Source of the DNA: Marinagarivorans sp.
GTDB taxonomy: Bacteria; Pseudomonadota; Gammaproteobacteria; Pseudomonadales; Cellvibrionaceae
Assembly: GCA_028281865.1 (NCBI GenBank)
Contig: JANQJB010000098.1
Span: forward strand, 1-36,268
DNA: 36,268 nt
Reading direction: 5' to 3'
The translations under genes were made by a program, and so were the position numbers. The notes under the pieces are model-generated. The model saw nothing but the letters and a program-made list of their open reading frames with translations, searched no databases and was not told the DNA's origin. Below, piece by piece: positions 25,405 through 34,261 of this stretch. The first letter of the stretch is position 1. Every line of letters begins with the position of its first letter.

Positions 25405-25952
25405 TAACTATTGCCCCTCGCAATTTTCTTGGCATTGACTCGCTTGTCCTGCGGTGGATTCGAACATTTTGCTTCTTCATAGCGTGTGTGAATAGGGGCG
25501 AGTTCTTTCAACGCGCGACGGTAAACATCTCGCTTGAACGCCACGACTTGATTTATTGGGTACCAATAAGATACCCAGCGCCAGTCATCAAATTCGGGGG
25601 AGCCATCGTTGGATAGACAAATGCGGTTTTGGTCAGACTTGAGCTCCAACAAAAACCACTTTTGTTTTTGCCCGATGCAAACAGGATCCTGTTGTCGGAT
25701 ATAACGCGCTGGAAGCCGATAACGAAGCCACCCTCTTGTAACTCCTAAAATTGAAACGTCGGGTTCCGTCAGACCAATTTCCTCTTTGAGTTCACGAAAA
25801 AGCGCAGTTTCTGCGTCTTCGTCCTTTTTTATACCTCCTTGAGGAAACTGCCATGCATTTTGACCACCCACTCGCCGTGCCCACAGGACATTACCCTCCG
25901 GGTTGCACAAAACAATACCCACATTCGGACGAAACCCTTCGGAATCTATCAC
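25404..25952 (-). CDS. rppH: RNA pyrophosphohydrolase (Nudix)
   Basis: RppH removes pyrophosphate from the 5' end of mRNA, starting RNase E-dependent decay. The 182-residue protein starts [20 protein letters not shown] and has a complete Nudix box at residues 39-61 ([20 protein letters not shown], then IGL), with the catalytic glutamates. The segment [20 protein letters not shown] is typical of RppH. The C-terminus is basic ([13 protein letters not shown]). It heads the ptsP operon, as in Pseudomonas, and is divergent from the HAD gene across 243 bp. Confidence 0.95.
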   Translation of the reverse strand: MIDSEGFRPNVGIVLCNPEGNVLWARRVGGQNAWQFPQGGIKKDEDAETALFRELKEEIGLTEPDVSILGVTRGWLRYRLPARYIRQQDPVCIGQKQKWFLLELKSDQNRICLSNDGSPEFDDWRWVSYWYPINQVVAFKRDVYRRALKELAPIHTRYEEAKCSNPPQDKRVNAKKIARGNS

Positions 25953-26195
25953 GTGTTCTCCCCAGCGCGTGTGGCTTTTTCATTTAGTTTTTTAAGGCCG
26001 GTCGACTATTGTTCCACAGTTTGACTCGTGACAGCAATTTGTTCAGCTCCTATTCAGCTTAGATGAGAACTAAAACGGTGCGTGGAAACCGGCGTTTTCC
26101 GTCCAAGCAGGAACGGAAGTGGTGATTATCACAATTGCGCTGCTGTACAATCAGCAAGCATATGAAACTGCTAAAGATATACCAGAGACTACGTG

Positions 26196-26852
26196 ATGAC
26201 ACTCGCAATTTTCGACCTAGATAACACGCTAATTGCCGGCGATAGTGACCATAGCTGGGGCGAATTTATCGTCGAGAAGGGGCTGGTTGACGGCGATGAA
26301 TATAGGCGTAAGAACGACCAATTTTTCCAGGATTACAGCAACGGCACACTCGATATTCACGCATATCTTGCATTTGTGCTCGGCGAATTGACCCGTTTTA
26401 GCTCGACCGAACTTCAAGATTTGCGCGAAGAATTTATGGCTACAAAGATCGACGCTCTAATGCAGCCCAAGAGCTTCGAGCTGATCGCATCACATCGCAG
26501 CCGCGGGCACATACCTTTGATCATCACAGCGACCAACCGTTTTGTGACCGAACCGATTGCCGCACATCTTGGAATCGAGCATCTTCTGGCTTCGGAGGCG
26601 GAAATCATCAACGGTCGCTATACCGGCAAAAGTAGGGGCATAGCGTGTTTTCAAGAGGGCAAAGTCAAGCGCCTGAAAAGTTGGATGGCTGATCATGGCT
26701 ATACTTTAGAAGGCAGCTATTTTTATAGTGATTCTGCCAACGATATCCCGTTACTCGAATACGTGGAGAACCCCGTAGCCGTAGATCCTTGTCCACGTCT
26801 GCACAGTTATGCACTTGAACAAGATATCCCGATTATCAGTTTACGCGAATAA
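26196..26852 (+). CDS. HAD-IB family phosphatase (SerB-like)
   Basis: The 218-residue protein is a haloacid-dehalogenase phosphatase of subclass IB. It has motif I AIFDLDNTLIAGDSD near the N-terminus, motif II threonine in PLIITATNRF, a lysine in EGKVKRLKSW (motif III) and motif IV YFYSDSANDIPLLE. The family includes phosphoserine phosphatase and histidinol-phosphatase-like enzymes; the Pseudomonas neighbour of rppH is of this type. Substrate is not evident from the sequence. I chose ATG 26196, since it gives MTLAIFDLDN; the GTG at 26193 adds one codon. It is divergent from rppH. Confidence 0.9.
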   Translation: MTLAIFDLDNTLIAGDSDHSWGEFIVEKGLVDGDEYRRKNDQFFQDYSNGTLDIHAYLAFVLGELTRFSSTELQDLREEFMATKIDALMQPKSFELIASHRSRGHIPLIITATNRFVTEPIAAHLGIEHLLASEAEIINGRYTGKSRGIACFQEGKVKRLKSWMADHGYTLEGSYFYSDSANDIPLLEYVENPVAVDPCPRLHSYALEQDIPIISLRE

Positions 26853-26912
26853 TTCGATTGTTAAGTCAGGCATTGCGAAGTGGCTAATCTAACGAAAATT
26901 AATGAACCGTTT

Positions 26913-28082
26913 ATGCGAATGCGTTCCATGACACTCAAGTTTGCGCTGCTCTTTATTTTATTTAACTTAGTTGCCTGTAAAGATAAAAGCGTGGCGCAAC
27001 AAGATGATTTGCCAGAAAAACCTGCTGCAGCGCCTAGAAGCGAGAAACCGAAGTTACTCGAGAGCTCAAAAGCGCTGTGGGCAATGGCTGAAAAAGACAT
27101 CAACCAAGCCGTTTTGCATGCTGATGCACTTGAGAAGGCAATCAACACACTGCTTGAGAGGCGCCAACCACAAAACATCGTCGACGCTAACCAAATTTGG
27201 CGCGAGTTGATGCATAGCTTCGAACGCAATGCAATTTTCTTGTACTTGGCCAGGGTTGCGCCTGAGAAGTTCGGCGTTTTGCGCTCCTATCAGACTTCGC
27301 TCGCTGCTTGGCCTATCGAGCCGGGTTACCTCGACGCTTTTGGACCCTATCCCTATTCTGGACTGGTGTTTGATGTCGATATACCTATCAATGAAGTGAC
27401 CTTGCGTGGGCAAAACGGCATGACCGATGCCAGCGAAGCATCGGTAGGCCTTTACGCGCTCGAATTTATCCTCAATGGTGAAAACCACGATCGCAGTGCC
27501 ATAGCATTTAAGCCAATCACACAAATCTCGGAAAAGCACAAGGAAGCTGGTTACACCCGTATAAATGAGCTGCCGCGCAATCGCCGCAGAGAGCTACTGA
27601 AGCTGCAAGCAAAGCTGCTTAACAAGGATATGCAACATCTCGCCGAAGATTGGCACTCAACGAAGAGCGAAAGCTTATTCAGCCGTATTGCCAGCCTGCC
27701 TCGTGCGCAACAACTTTTGATATTCACACAAGCGGCTGCGCACTGCATCGTCGATCAAATGATGGTATTAAGCGAGCTCAAACAACAGTCCACAGCGCTC
27801 GACAAGTCCAAACCTTCGACAATACTGGCAAATAATCAACTACAAGCAGATCGTTTGATGCATCAATTGCAAGGCATTCACGCTGCACTCTCTATTTTGT
27901 CGAAGGAGCTTCCGGTGGCAGAGAACCTAGAAAAACTCGAAGCAGTCTCGATTGAGCTGCAGGCCATTCTTAAAACACCCCCAGCAAACGCAATGGGAGA
28001 ACCCCCCAATATCGAATGGCAGACAGCCTTCACAACCCTCAAAAGCATTGCCCAAACGCTGTTTGACCTAAAATTAAACTAA
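26913..28082 (+). CDS. Imelysin-like lipoprotein
   Basis: Imelysin-family proteins are periplasmic or surface proteins of the M75/ICMP superfamily, often linked to iron uptake. The protein has a lipoprotein signal (FALLFILFNLVAC, lipobox LVAC), a lysine/proline-rich linker and helical domains. The family landmarks are visible: YLDAFGPYPYSGLVFDVDIP, RGQNGMTDASEASVGLYALE and a C-terminal helical repeat. The conserved GxHxxE motif is GLYALE here, with tyrosine in place of histidine. The start is uncertain: GTG 26880 would give 400 residues; ATG 26913 gives a normal n-region (MRMRSMTLK). It follows the HAD gene by 60 bp and may be cotranscribed. Iron-linked function is inference. Confidence 0.82.
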   Translation: MRMRSMTLKFALLFILFNLVACKDKSVAQQDDLPEKPAAAPRSEKPKLLESSKALWAMAEKDINQAVLHADALEKAINTLLERRQPQNIVDANQIWRELMHSFERNAIFLYLARVAPEKFGVLRSYQTSLAAWPIEPGYLDAFGPYPYSGLVFDVDIPINEVTLRGQNGMTDASEASVGLYALEFILNGENHDRSAIAFKPITQISEKHKEAGYTRINELPRNRRRELLKLQAKLLNKDMQHLAEDWHSTKSESLFSRIASLPRAQQLLIFTQAAAHCIVDQMMVLSELKQQSTALDKSKPSTILANNQLQADRLMHQLQGIHAALSILSKELPVAENLEKLEAVSIELQAILKTPPANAMGEPPNIEWQTAFTTLKSIAQTLFDLKLN

Positions 28083-28370
28083 GTTCACTTATATATTAAG
28101 AACCCAATAACTGCGGGCGCTGACGCGAAGCGTGCCCCCATCGAACACGACTTTCGGGCAATTTCTTTATTGAACCCGCAAATAATCGACTAACCTTACA
28201 ATAAGAGTAACGAAGAATTTGCACTCGCGTTGACTTCCACTCTCTTGTAAGCCGCCGTCTACGCCGATCGCGTCGATACATTCGGCTTAACTCCAAAAAA
28301 CTGTGCAAAACGGGTAAGCCTCAAAGATATAGGAGCCAAAAGGGCTTGGTTGCGAAAGATTCAAAGTGAT

Positions 28371-29243
28371 ATGACAGTTGAGTTAACACGACATCAAATA
28401 CAAAACCTGCTTCAAGGGATCGCCATTCCACCCCAACCCCAGGTAATGGTTGATCTACAGATGGAGCAATGTTCGCCGAGCTGTTCCGTCGAGCGAATTG
28501 CCGAGCTCATTTGTCAAGATGTTGGCCTTTCCGGATCGATTTTAAAAACCGTTAATTCACCCTTTTTGCGCAACAACAAAACAATCACCTCGATCACCCA
28601 AGCAGTTAGCCTTCTCGGTGCGGACAGTGTGATTAATCTCGTCAATGCACTCTCGATTAAAGGCACTTTGTCTGACGACGACATAATCGCGCTGGGCAGT
28701 TTCTGGGATAGCGCGCTGGAAGTGGCAATGGCTTCAGCAGTCATTGCAAAAGAAATAGGTTTACAAAACCCAGACGAAGCCTACACGCTGGGTCTGTTTC
28801 ACAATTGCGGCGTTCCACTGTTAATGGAGCGTTTTGACAACTACAGACAGGTCTGCGGAGAGTCCTATGCTAACCCCGGCGTATCAATCACCGAAATCGA
28901 AAACACCCACCTAAAAACTAACCACGCAGTGGTGGGATATTTCGTAGCCAAAAGCTGGAACCTGCCGCCCTATCTCTGCCAAGCCATCCACGAGCACCAC
29001 AATGTAGACAAAGTGTTTGCACGGGAAAAGACTGAAAACCGCAAAAAGTATTTGCTCGCGATTTTAAAAATGGCCGAACATATTTGTGCGCTGTACCAGC
29101 AACTAGGTGACCAAAGCACAGATTACGAATGGGAACAAATCAGCGAAACAATCTTAATCTATGCCGGACTCAGCCAGTACGACTTCGAGAATATTTCGTC
29201 ACAAATCAACGAATTGGGCTTTGGCGAAGCCGATTATCACTAG
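28371..29243 (+). CDS. HDOD domain signalling protein
   Basis: HDOD domains are HD-like folds that usually lack the catalytic HD pair and act in bacterial signalling. The product spans about 290 residues: VELTRHQIQNLLQGIAIPPQ, ICQDVGLSGSILKTVNSPFL, SITQAVSLLGADSVINLVNA, and a later helix region with AYTLGLFHNCGVPLLME and CQAIHEHHNVDKVF, matching the HDOD pattern. No output domain is attached. A TTG 28350 start would add seven residues and is preceded by GGAG (28332-28335), but at 14-nt spacing; ATG 28371 is the safer start. A GC-rich hairpin terminator follows. Confidence 0.88.
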   Translation: MTVELTRHQIQNLLQGIAIPPQPQVMVDLQMEQCSPSCSVERIAELICQDVGLSGSILKTVNSPFLRNNKTITSITQAVSLLGADSVINLVNALSIKGTLSDDDIIALGSFWDSALEVAMASAVIAKEIGLQNPDEAYTLGLFHNCGVPLLMERFDNYRQVCGESYANPGVSITEIENTHLKTNHAVVGYFVAKSWNLPPYLCQAIHEHHNVDKVFAREKTENRKKYLLAILKMAEHICALYQQLGDQSTDYEWEQISETILIYAGLSQYDFENISSQINELGFGEADYH

Positions 29244-29350
29244 ACTACACCAATAACCGCACAGCCGCTCGCAGCACGAAGCGATACACCCGCGCATATT
29301 ACAATTCTAAAATTGATAGCCGCACAGCAGCGAACTGTTAGCCCGAGCAG

Positions 29351-29396
29351 CGGCGGGTGGCGCCGTAGTAGGCGCCCTGCCGATTTTAATTATTTT
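29351..29396 (+). terminator. Rho-independent terminator after the HDOD gene
   Basis: GGCGCC (29359-29364), loop GTAGTA and GGCGCC (29371-29376) form a stem, extended outward by CGGC and CTGCCG with a mismatch, followed by ATTTTAATTATTTT. The T-rich tract is on the plus side, so it ends the HDOD transcript. Confidence 0.6.
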
Positions 29397-29402
29397 GCAA
29401 AT

Positions 29403-29609
29403 TTAGATGGCCTTAACATTATTGGCGCATGGTCCTTTTTGACCTTGGCCTACTTCGTACTCCACTTTTTGACCATCATTTAAAGTGGCATAACCACCGC
29501 CTGACTGAATTTCCGAATGATGAACAAATAAATCTTTGCCGCCATCTTCAGGAGTAATAAAACCAAATCCTTTATCGGGATTAAACCACTTAACTGTACC
29601 TTTACTCAT
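29403..29609 (-). CDS. CspA-family cold-shock protein
   Basis: Cold-shock domain proteins are ~70-residue RNA chaperones. Starting at ATG 29609 ([20 protein letters not shown]), the 68-residue product has RNP1 KGFGFI and RNP2 DLFVHH and ends [10 protein letters not shown]. An in-frame GTG at 29621 would add four residues. There is no strong ribosome binding site, and the upstream leader carries an 11-bp hairpin and a possible pseudoknot (29630-29677), as is common for cold-regulated csp messages that depend on RNA structure. Confidence 0.95.
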   Translation of the reverse strand: MSKGTVKWFNPDKGFGFITPEDGGKDLFVHHSEIQSGGGYATLNDGQKVEYEVGQGQKGPCANNVKAI

Positions 29610-29629
29610 ATCACTTTTCACTTTAATGC

Positions 29630-29677
29630 GGTGATATTAAATGAACTATTTTCGTTATCACCATCGCGAAAATAGTT
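29630..29677 (-). promoter_or_regulatory. Candidate structured leader (pseudoknot) of the csp mRNA
   Basis: On the minus strand, AACTATTTTCG (29677-29667) pairs perfectly with CGAAAATAGTT (29654-29644), leaving a 12-nt loop. The loop contains GGTGATA (29662-29656), which is complementary to TATCACC (29636-29630) just downstream, giving a possible H-type pseudoknot (7 bp) close to the start codon at 29609. A thermosensor or translation-control role is inference. Confidence 0.45.
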
Positions 29678-29800
29678 TTAGTAAACTTGAACTAATATAG
29701 AGCATCTCTGGGGAATGACATTTCTCTTGTGGCCATTCGGCACAACAATCCACGAAGTATAACAGTTTAGCCGATCATTCGCGGCACAACGTGGTAGCGA

Positions 29801-30190
29801 TCACGAATCCTCTATAGCAGCCTTGTATTGGTCTGCGTCCATCGCATCATCTAGCTCATCTTCATTATTGGGTGCAACCTTAAAAAACCAACCATCATCG
29901 TAAGGTGAATTGTTTACTGTCTCGGGAGCTTCTTCGAGTAGCTCATTAATTGCAACAACTTCACCTGAAACAGGAGCATAAATATCAGATGCTGCCTTCA
30001 CGGATTCTACTACACCAGCTTCTTCCAAAGCAGTCACTGTTGAACCTAATTCAGGCAATTCAACATAAACAACATCACCCAACGCCGCCTGGGCGTGATC
30101 AGTAATACCGATCGAAACCAAGCCATTGTCTTCAAGCCGCGCCCACTCGTGGCTACTCAAGTATTTTAATTCAGAGCGAACCTCACTCAT
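29801..30190 (-). CDS. gcvH: Glycine cleavage system H protein
   Basis: GcvH carries the lipoyl group that shuttles the aminomethyl intermediate between GcvP and GcvT. The 129-residue product starts [20 protein letters not shown] and contains the lipoylation site K65 in [20 protein letters not shown], with the [10 protein letters not shown] region before it. It follows gcvT by 50 bp on the same strand. gcvP is not in the window; the next gene downstream is the csp gene. Confidence 0.98.
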   Translation of the reverse strand: MSEVRSELKYLSSHEWARLEDNGLVSIGITDHAQAALGDVVYVELPELGSTVTALEEAGVVESVKAASDIYAPVSGEVVAINELLEEAPETVNNSPYDDGWFFKVAPNNEDELDDAMDADQYKAAIEDS

Positions 30191-30240
30191 ACCAACTCCT
30201 CACTCATTTTATTCTCAATGCCTTACGTTATTTTTTGTGC

Positions 30241-31353
30241 CTATTTTACGGCTTTACCATTGCGAACAAAACACGGTTTTACAATTTTTACAGGATGTTT
30301 TTTGCCACGCATAACAACTTGCGCTTCGGTCTCAAAACTGACGGGAACTCGCGCCAGCGCAATCGAACAGTCCAAAGTGGGTGAAAACGAACCACTGGTG
30401 ATAACACCTTCCCCACAATCACCTTCCCTCAACCTACCTTCTTCCAATCCGCCTTCGCGCGCGAGAACAACATAGCCCTCGCGCATGACTCCGCGCGACT
30501 CTAACACTAAACCTACAAGCTTTTCTTTAACACCTGCCGCTTTTTCACCTTCAAGTGCCGCTTTTCCAACAAAATCTCGCTCACTCCAGTCAATTGTCCA
30601 AGCCATATTAGCAACCAATGGAGATACAGCATCGTTCATTTCATGACCGTATAAATTCATTCCCGCTTCCAAGCGTAGCGTGTCGCGCGCACCCAGGCCA
30701 CACGATTTTGCGCCAAGTTCATTACAACGCCGCCAAACTTTTTCGGCAAGCGCATTTGCAACCATAATTTCCACACCGTCTTCACCGGTGTACCCTGTTC
30801 GCCCGACATAAGTTTCACTGCCTTCGCCGACAATCTTCTGTCCGTAAAAACGCTTTAATTGGCTTAAGTCTTCATCAAGCACTTGAGCCGCAAGAGCCAA
30901 GGCATCCGGCCCTTGAATTGCGAGCATCGCAAGGTCATCACGCTCCGCTAATGTGACATCGAAATTCGCGGCAATTTTCTGCATCCACGCTAAATCTTTT
31001 TCACGCGTTCCGGAATTGACAACGACGCGATATTCATCGGCATTACAATAGACAATTAAGTCATCCACAACACCACCGCGCTCGTTCAACATAGCACTGT
31101 ACAGCGCTTGGCCCGAGCGACTAAGTTTAGCAACATCATTGGCGAGCAAATAACGTAAATATATCTGCGCCTGTGCACCGCTCACATCGACGATGGTCAT
31201 ATGCGAGACATCAAAAATTCCGCAGGCTTTGCGCACTGCGTGGTGTTCTTGAATTTGGGAGCCATAATTTACCGGCATTGCCCAACCGGCAAAATCGACG
31301 AGTTTAGCGCCGAGTGCAACGTGAAGGTCAGCTAGAGGGGTTTTCTGTAACAC
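30241..31353 (-). CDS. gcvT: Glycine cleavage system aminomethyltransferase (T protein)
   Basis: GcvT releases ammonia and forms methylene-THF from the aminomethyl-lipoyl H protein. The 370-residue protein has [20 protein letters not shown], the folate-site segment [43 protein letters not shown] and the C-terminal [19 protein letters not shown]. The start is GTG at 31351-31353 (protein [19 protein letters not shown]). It lies 99 bp after the Fe(III) permease gene. That gap is too short for a tandem glycine riboswitch, and none is visible. Confidence 0.98.
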   Translation of the reverse strand: MLQKTPLADLHVALGAKLVDFAGWAMPVNYGSQIQEHHAVRKACGIFDVSHMTIVDVSGAQAQIYLRYLLANDVAKLSRSGQALYSAMLNERGGVVDDLIVYCNADEYRVVVNSGTREKDLAWMQKIAANFDVTLAERDDLAMLAIQGPDALALAAQVLDEDLSQLKRFYGQKIVGEGSETYVGRTGYTGEDGVEIMVANALAEKVWRRCNELGAKSCGLGARDTLRLEAGMNLYGHEMNDAVSPLVANMAWTIDWSERDFVGKAALEGEKAAGVKEKLVGLVLESRGVMREGYVVLAREGGLEEGRLREGDCGEGVITSGSFSPTLDCSIALARVPVSFETEAQVVMRGKKHPVKIVKPCFVRNGKAVK

Positions 31354-31393
31354 AAGCGTTTTCTTTTACGGTGATAGGATGAAAAAGAAACGC

Positions 31394-31423
31394 ACTATAC
31401 CACTTCCAATCACAACAGATAAA
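31394..31423 (-). promoter_or_regulatory. Candidate promoter of gcvTH
   Basis: On the minus strand TTTATC (31423-31418), an 18-bp gap and TATAGT (31399-31394) resemble a sigma70 promoter, about 40 bp before the gcvT start. It would let gcvTH be expressed separately from the Fe(III) transporter genes. It was assigned by eye. Confidence 0.3.
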
Positions 31424-31452
31424 AATAAAACGCGCTATAAAGAGTTGTAAAT

Positions 31453-33054
31453 TTAATAGCGACTGCGACGCACGATCATCACAACCGGAATAAATGAAAT
31501 TAATACCAAGGTTAACGCCGGCAAAGCAGCGCGCTGCCATTCACCTTCAGATGTCATCTCGTAAACGCGCACGGCCAAGGTATCCCAACCAAACGGGCGC
31601 AGCAATAAGGTTGCAGGCATTTCTTTCATCACATCGATTAATACAAGGATTAACGCCGTAAAGATTCCGGGGAATAACATGGGAAAATAAACCCGCACGA
31701 GTATAGTGCCACGCGCCAAACCTAAACTTTGCGCAACTTCCTGGAAAACAGGTTTTATCGACTCCAAACCCGACTGCACAGGACTATAACCAACCGAGAA
31801 ATAACGAATAACGTACGCCACTATTAGCGCAAATAAAGTCCCGACTAAAAACTGTTGCGCTACTTTTCCACCACCCAAAACAGACCAAAGCCAATGATCA
31901 ACTTTTGTAAAACCGATCATAATGCCAACCGCTAAAACGGAACCCGGCAACGCGTAGCCGAGGGAATACAATTGCACTATTTTTTGCCAAATACGACTCG
32001 GCCCGAAACGCAAGCTTGCACCTGTCACTAACGCAAAACCGACAACAGCAAACGCCGCTATACAGCCTAATAAAAATGTGTTTCGAATAAGGGCAAAAAA
32101 ACGCTCATCAAGCTGCGCGTTTGCCTTGAACAGCCAGACAATCAATTGCCCGACCGGCACTACAAATGCCAGCAGAAAAACTGCAAAGCAAAACGCACTC
32201 GCCAACCAGCGATAAACACCAACTAAACGAATACGCTCTTGCTTAATATCGACATTAAACTGCGCTGCTTTTCCTGAACGCGCCTTGCGCTCTAACATTA
32301 ACGCGACACAGACAAATAGCAGTAAAAGAGAAGCAAGTTGCGCCGCCGCTTGCAGATTAAAAAAACCAAACCAGGATTTATAAATCGCCGTCGTAAACGT
32401 ATCGTAATTAAAAACAGAAACAGCACCGAAGTCGGCCAGCGTCTCCATTAACGCGAGCGCCAAACCCGCAACAATTGCAGGGCGCGCCATCGGCAAAGCG
32501 ACACTAAAAAAACTGCGTAGAGGGGATACGCCTAAGGTGCGCGCAGCATCGATCAGCGATTTTCCCTGCTGTAAAAATGCACTACGAGCGAGCATATAAA
32601 CATAGGGATATAAAACAGAGGCCATTACCAAGACCACACCCGCCGGCTGACGTACATCGGGATACCACGCTTCCGCTCCGAACAGCTCACGCCAATAGGT
32701 CATTACCGGGCCGCTATAGCTCAGCAAGCCGACGGCGATAAAGGCAACAACGTAAGTAGGGATAGCTAGAGGAAGCAGCAGCGCCCAATCCAACCAAGAG
32801 CGCCCAGGAAATTCACACACCGCCGTTAACCAAGCGAGACTGACACCGAGCAAGGTTACAACCAAACCGACCCCAAGCATGAGCACGAAGGTATTTTTAA
32901 GTAAGCGCGCAAGGCCGGTTTCGATAAGGTGCTGCCAGACATCCACCTGCGCGGTATGCCAACTGAAGACAATAACTAAAATTGGCATGGCAATTAAAAA
33001 GCCGAGCGCTACCAACGGAAAGCGCCAAAGAATTTGCTTGAACAACAACATCAA
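31453..33054 (-). CDS. fbpB: Fe(III) ABC transporter permease (two-domain)
   Basis: This 533-residue inner-membrane protein is a fused double permease of the FbpB/SfuB type, with about 12 hydrophobic helices. It has two EAA-type loops that contact the ATPase: DAARTLGVSPLRSFFSVALP and EVAQSLGLARGTILVRVYFP. It follows the binding-protein gene by 21 bp. No ATPase gene (fbpC) is present in the window: the next gene downstream is gcvT. Either ATG of the initial MM could be the start. The substrate is inferred from the adjacent FbpA-like protein. Confidence 0.93.
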   Translation of the reverse strand: MMLLFKQILWRFPLVALGFLIAMPILVIVFSWHTAQVDVWQHLIETGLARLLKNTFVLMLGVGLVVTLLGVSLAWLTAVCEFPGRSWLDWALLLPLAIPTYVVAFIAVGLLSYSGPVMTYWRELFGAEAWYPDVRQPAGVVLVMASVLYPYVYMLARSAFLQQGKSLIDAARTLGVSPLRSFFSVALPMARPAIVAGLALALMETLADFGAVSVFNYDTFTTAIYKSWFGFFNLQAAAQLASLLLLFVCVALMLERKARSGKAAQFNVDIKQERIRLVGVYRWLASAFCFAVFLLAFVVPVGQLIVWLFKANAQLDERFFALIRNTFLLGCIAAFAVVGFALVTGASLRFGPSRIWQKIVQLYSLGYALPGSVLAVGIMIGFTKVDHWLWSVLGGGKVAQQFLVGTLFALIVAYVIRYFSVGYSPVQSGLESIKPVFQEVAQSLGLARGTILVRVYFPMLFPGIFTALILVLIDVMKEMPATLLLRPFGWDTLAVRVYEMTSEGEWQRAALPALTLVLISFIPVVMIVRRSRY

Positions 33055-33075
33055 ATGAAACGAGTTAATAAGCGC

Positions 33076-34125
33076 TTAATTGTAACCCGCCCTATCCATT
33101 AAGCGTATCGCCTGGGCTTGCATACGACCCGCTGATTCTACATTGACATCATCGGATTTAAACTCGCCCCATGACGATACAATTTCACCAGGTTTAACAT
33201 TTTCGTTAACAGGGTACTCCATATTCAAGTCAGCAAATGTAAATTGGGCTTCTTCTGAAGACAACCATTCCAGCAATTTTTGCGCACCACTTGGATTTTT
33301 TGCATGCCGTGTGATGCCGGCACCAGAAATATTGATGTGCACTCCACGCCCATCTTGATTCGGCCAATACAGTGCCAACGGCGTATCGGGTTTTTCTTTA
33401 ACAAGACGACCAAAATAGTAAGTATTGACGACTGCCACATCACATTGCCCTGCAGCTACCGCTTCCATCGTTAGTGTGTCGTTTGAAAAAGGATCAGTAG
33501 CTAAATTCGCTACCCACGACTTGATTACATCTGCTGTTTCCGACTCACCCAAGGTATTGATCATCGTTGCCACCAGCGATTGGTTATAGATTTTTTTCGC
33601 CGTGCGCAAGCACAAACGCCCCTTCCATTTTTCATCACCTAAAGCTTCATAACTTGAAAGCTCCTCCGGTTTTACACGCTCAGTAGAGTAAATAATGGTG
33701 CGCGCTCTTTTAGACAAACCAAACCACTCGTTATTCGGTGCACGCAAACTGGCGGGGATATTGTTAGTTAGCGCATCGGAATCAATTGCCTGCAATACTC
33801 CACGGTCAGACGCGAGCCATAAATTCCCCGCATCCACAGTCATAAATATATCGGCTTTTGTCGCTTCTTTTTCTGAGGACAAGCGCGCAATTAACGGGCC
33901 AGCACTATCGGTTATATATTGAATTTTAACGCCTGTTTTTTCTGTGTAGAGATCAAATAGCGGTTTAATTAGATGCTCTTTTCGCTCGGAATATACCGTA
34001 ATAATTTCTTCGCTTTGAGTCGCCTTTTCCTCCGCTTCTTTTTTCGAACAAGCAACAAAACAAGAAACAACCCAAAAAACGAAAAAGACCTGAATAATTG
34101 GCTTAATTGTTTTAGACTCTATCAC
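33076..34125 (-). CDS. fbpA: Fe(III) ABC transporter substrate-binding lipoprotein
   Basis: FbpA-type proteins bind ferric iron in the periplasm and deliver it to FbpB. The protein has a lipoprotein signal (VFFVFWVVSCFVAC, lipobox FVAC) and an extracellular solute-binding domain: ITVYSERKEHLIKPLFDLY near the start, ADIFMTVDAGNLWLASDRGV, RARTIIYSTERV, and the tyrosine pair in VVNTYYFGRLV that supplies Fe ligands in known FbpA. I chose GTG at 34123-34125 with AAGG 8 nt upstream, giving 349 residues; the longer frame to 34239 would add an implausible 38-residue n-region. A Fur-box-like sequence lies upstream at 34236-34254. Confidence 0.9.
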   Translation of the reverse strand: MIESKTIKPIIQVFFVFWVVSCFVACSKKEAEEKATQSEEIITVYSERKEHLIKPLFDLYTEKTGVKIQYITDSAGPLIARLSSEKEATKADIFMTVDAGNLWLASDRGVLQAIDSDALTNNIPASLRAPNNEWFGLSKRARTIIYSTERVKPEELSSYEALGDEKWKGRLCLRTAKKIYNQSLVATMINTLGESETADVIKSWVANLATDPFSNDTLTMEAVAAGQCDVAVVNTYYFGRLVKEKPDTPLALYWPNQDGRGVHINISGAGITRHAKNPSGAQKLLEWLSSEEAQFTFADLNMEYPVNENVKPGEIVSSWGEFKSDDVNVESAGRMQAQAIRLMDRAGYN

Positions 34126-34235
34126 CGCAATTACCTTATGTTTAGGTTTTGTATCAGCCACACAAAAAGACCCAACTGGATTATCTCGATCTTCATTGAA
34201 CTGGCATAAACCCTCAAAGCTGACATTGAGGAATA

Positions 34236-34254
34236 GCAAATAATAAGCATTATC
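34236..34254 (-). promoter_or_regulatory. Candidate Fur box between fbpA and mutY
   Basis: On the minus strand GATAATGCTTATTATTTGC (34254-34236) matches the 19-bp Fur consensus at 14 of 19 positions by eye, including the first seven. It lies upstream of the iron-binding protein gene and 8 bp before the mutY start (34262), so it may repress iron uptake when iron is plentiful and could also affect mutY. Confidence 0.4.
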
Positions 34255-34261
34255 ATTTATA

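Noticed and set aside
28096-28308. Minus-strand 70-residue ORF before the HDOD gene
   Set aside because: Arg-rich composition from GC-rich antisense; no recognisable features; lies in the leader region of the HDOD gene.
31354-31452. Glycine riboswitch upstream of gcvT
   Set aside because: The gap is only 99 bp and AT-rich with no paired aptamer-like helices; a tandem glycine aptamer would not fit.
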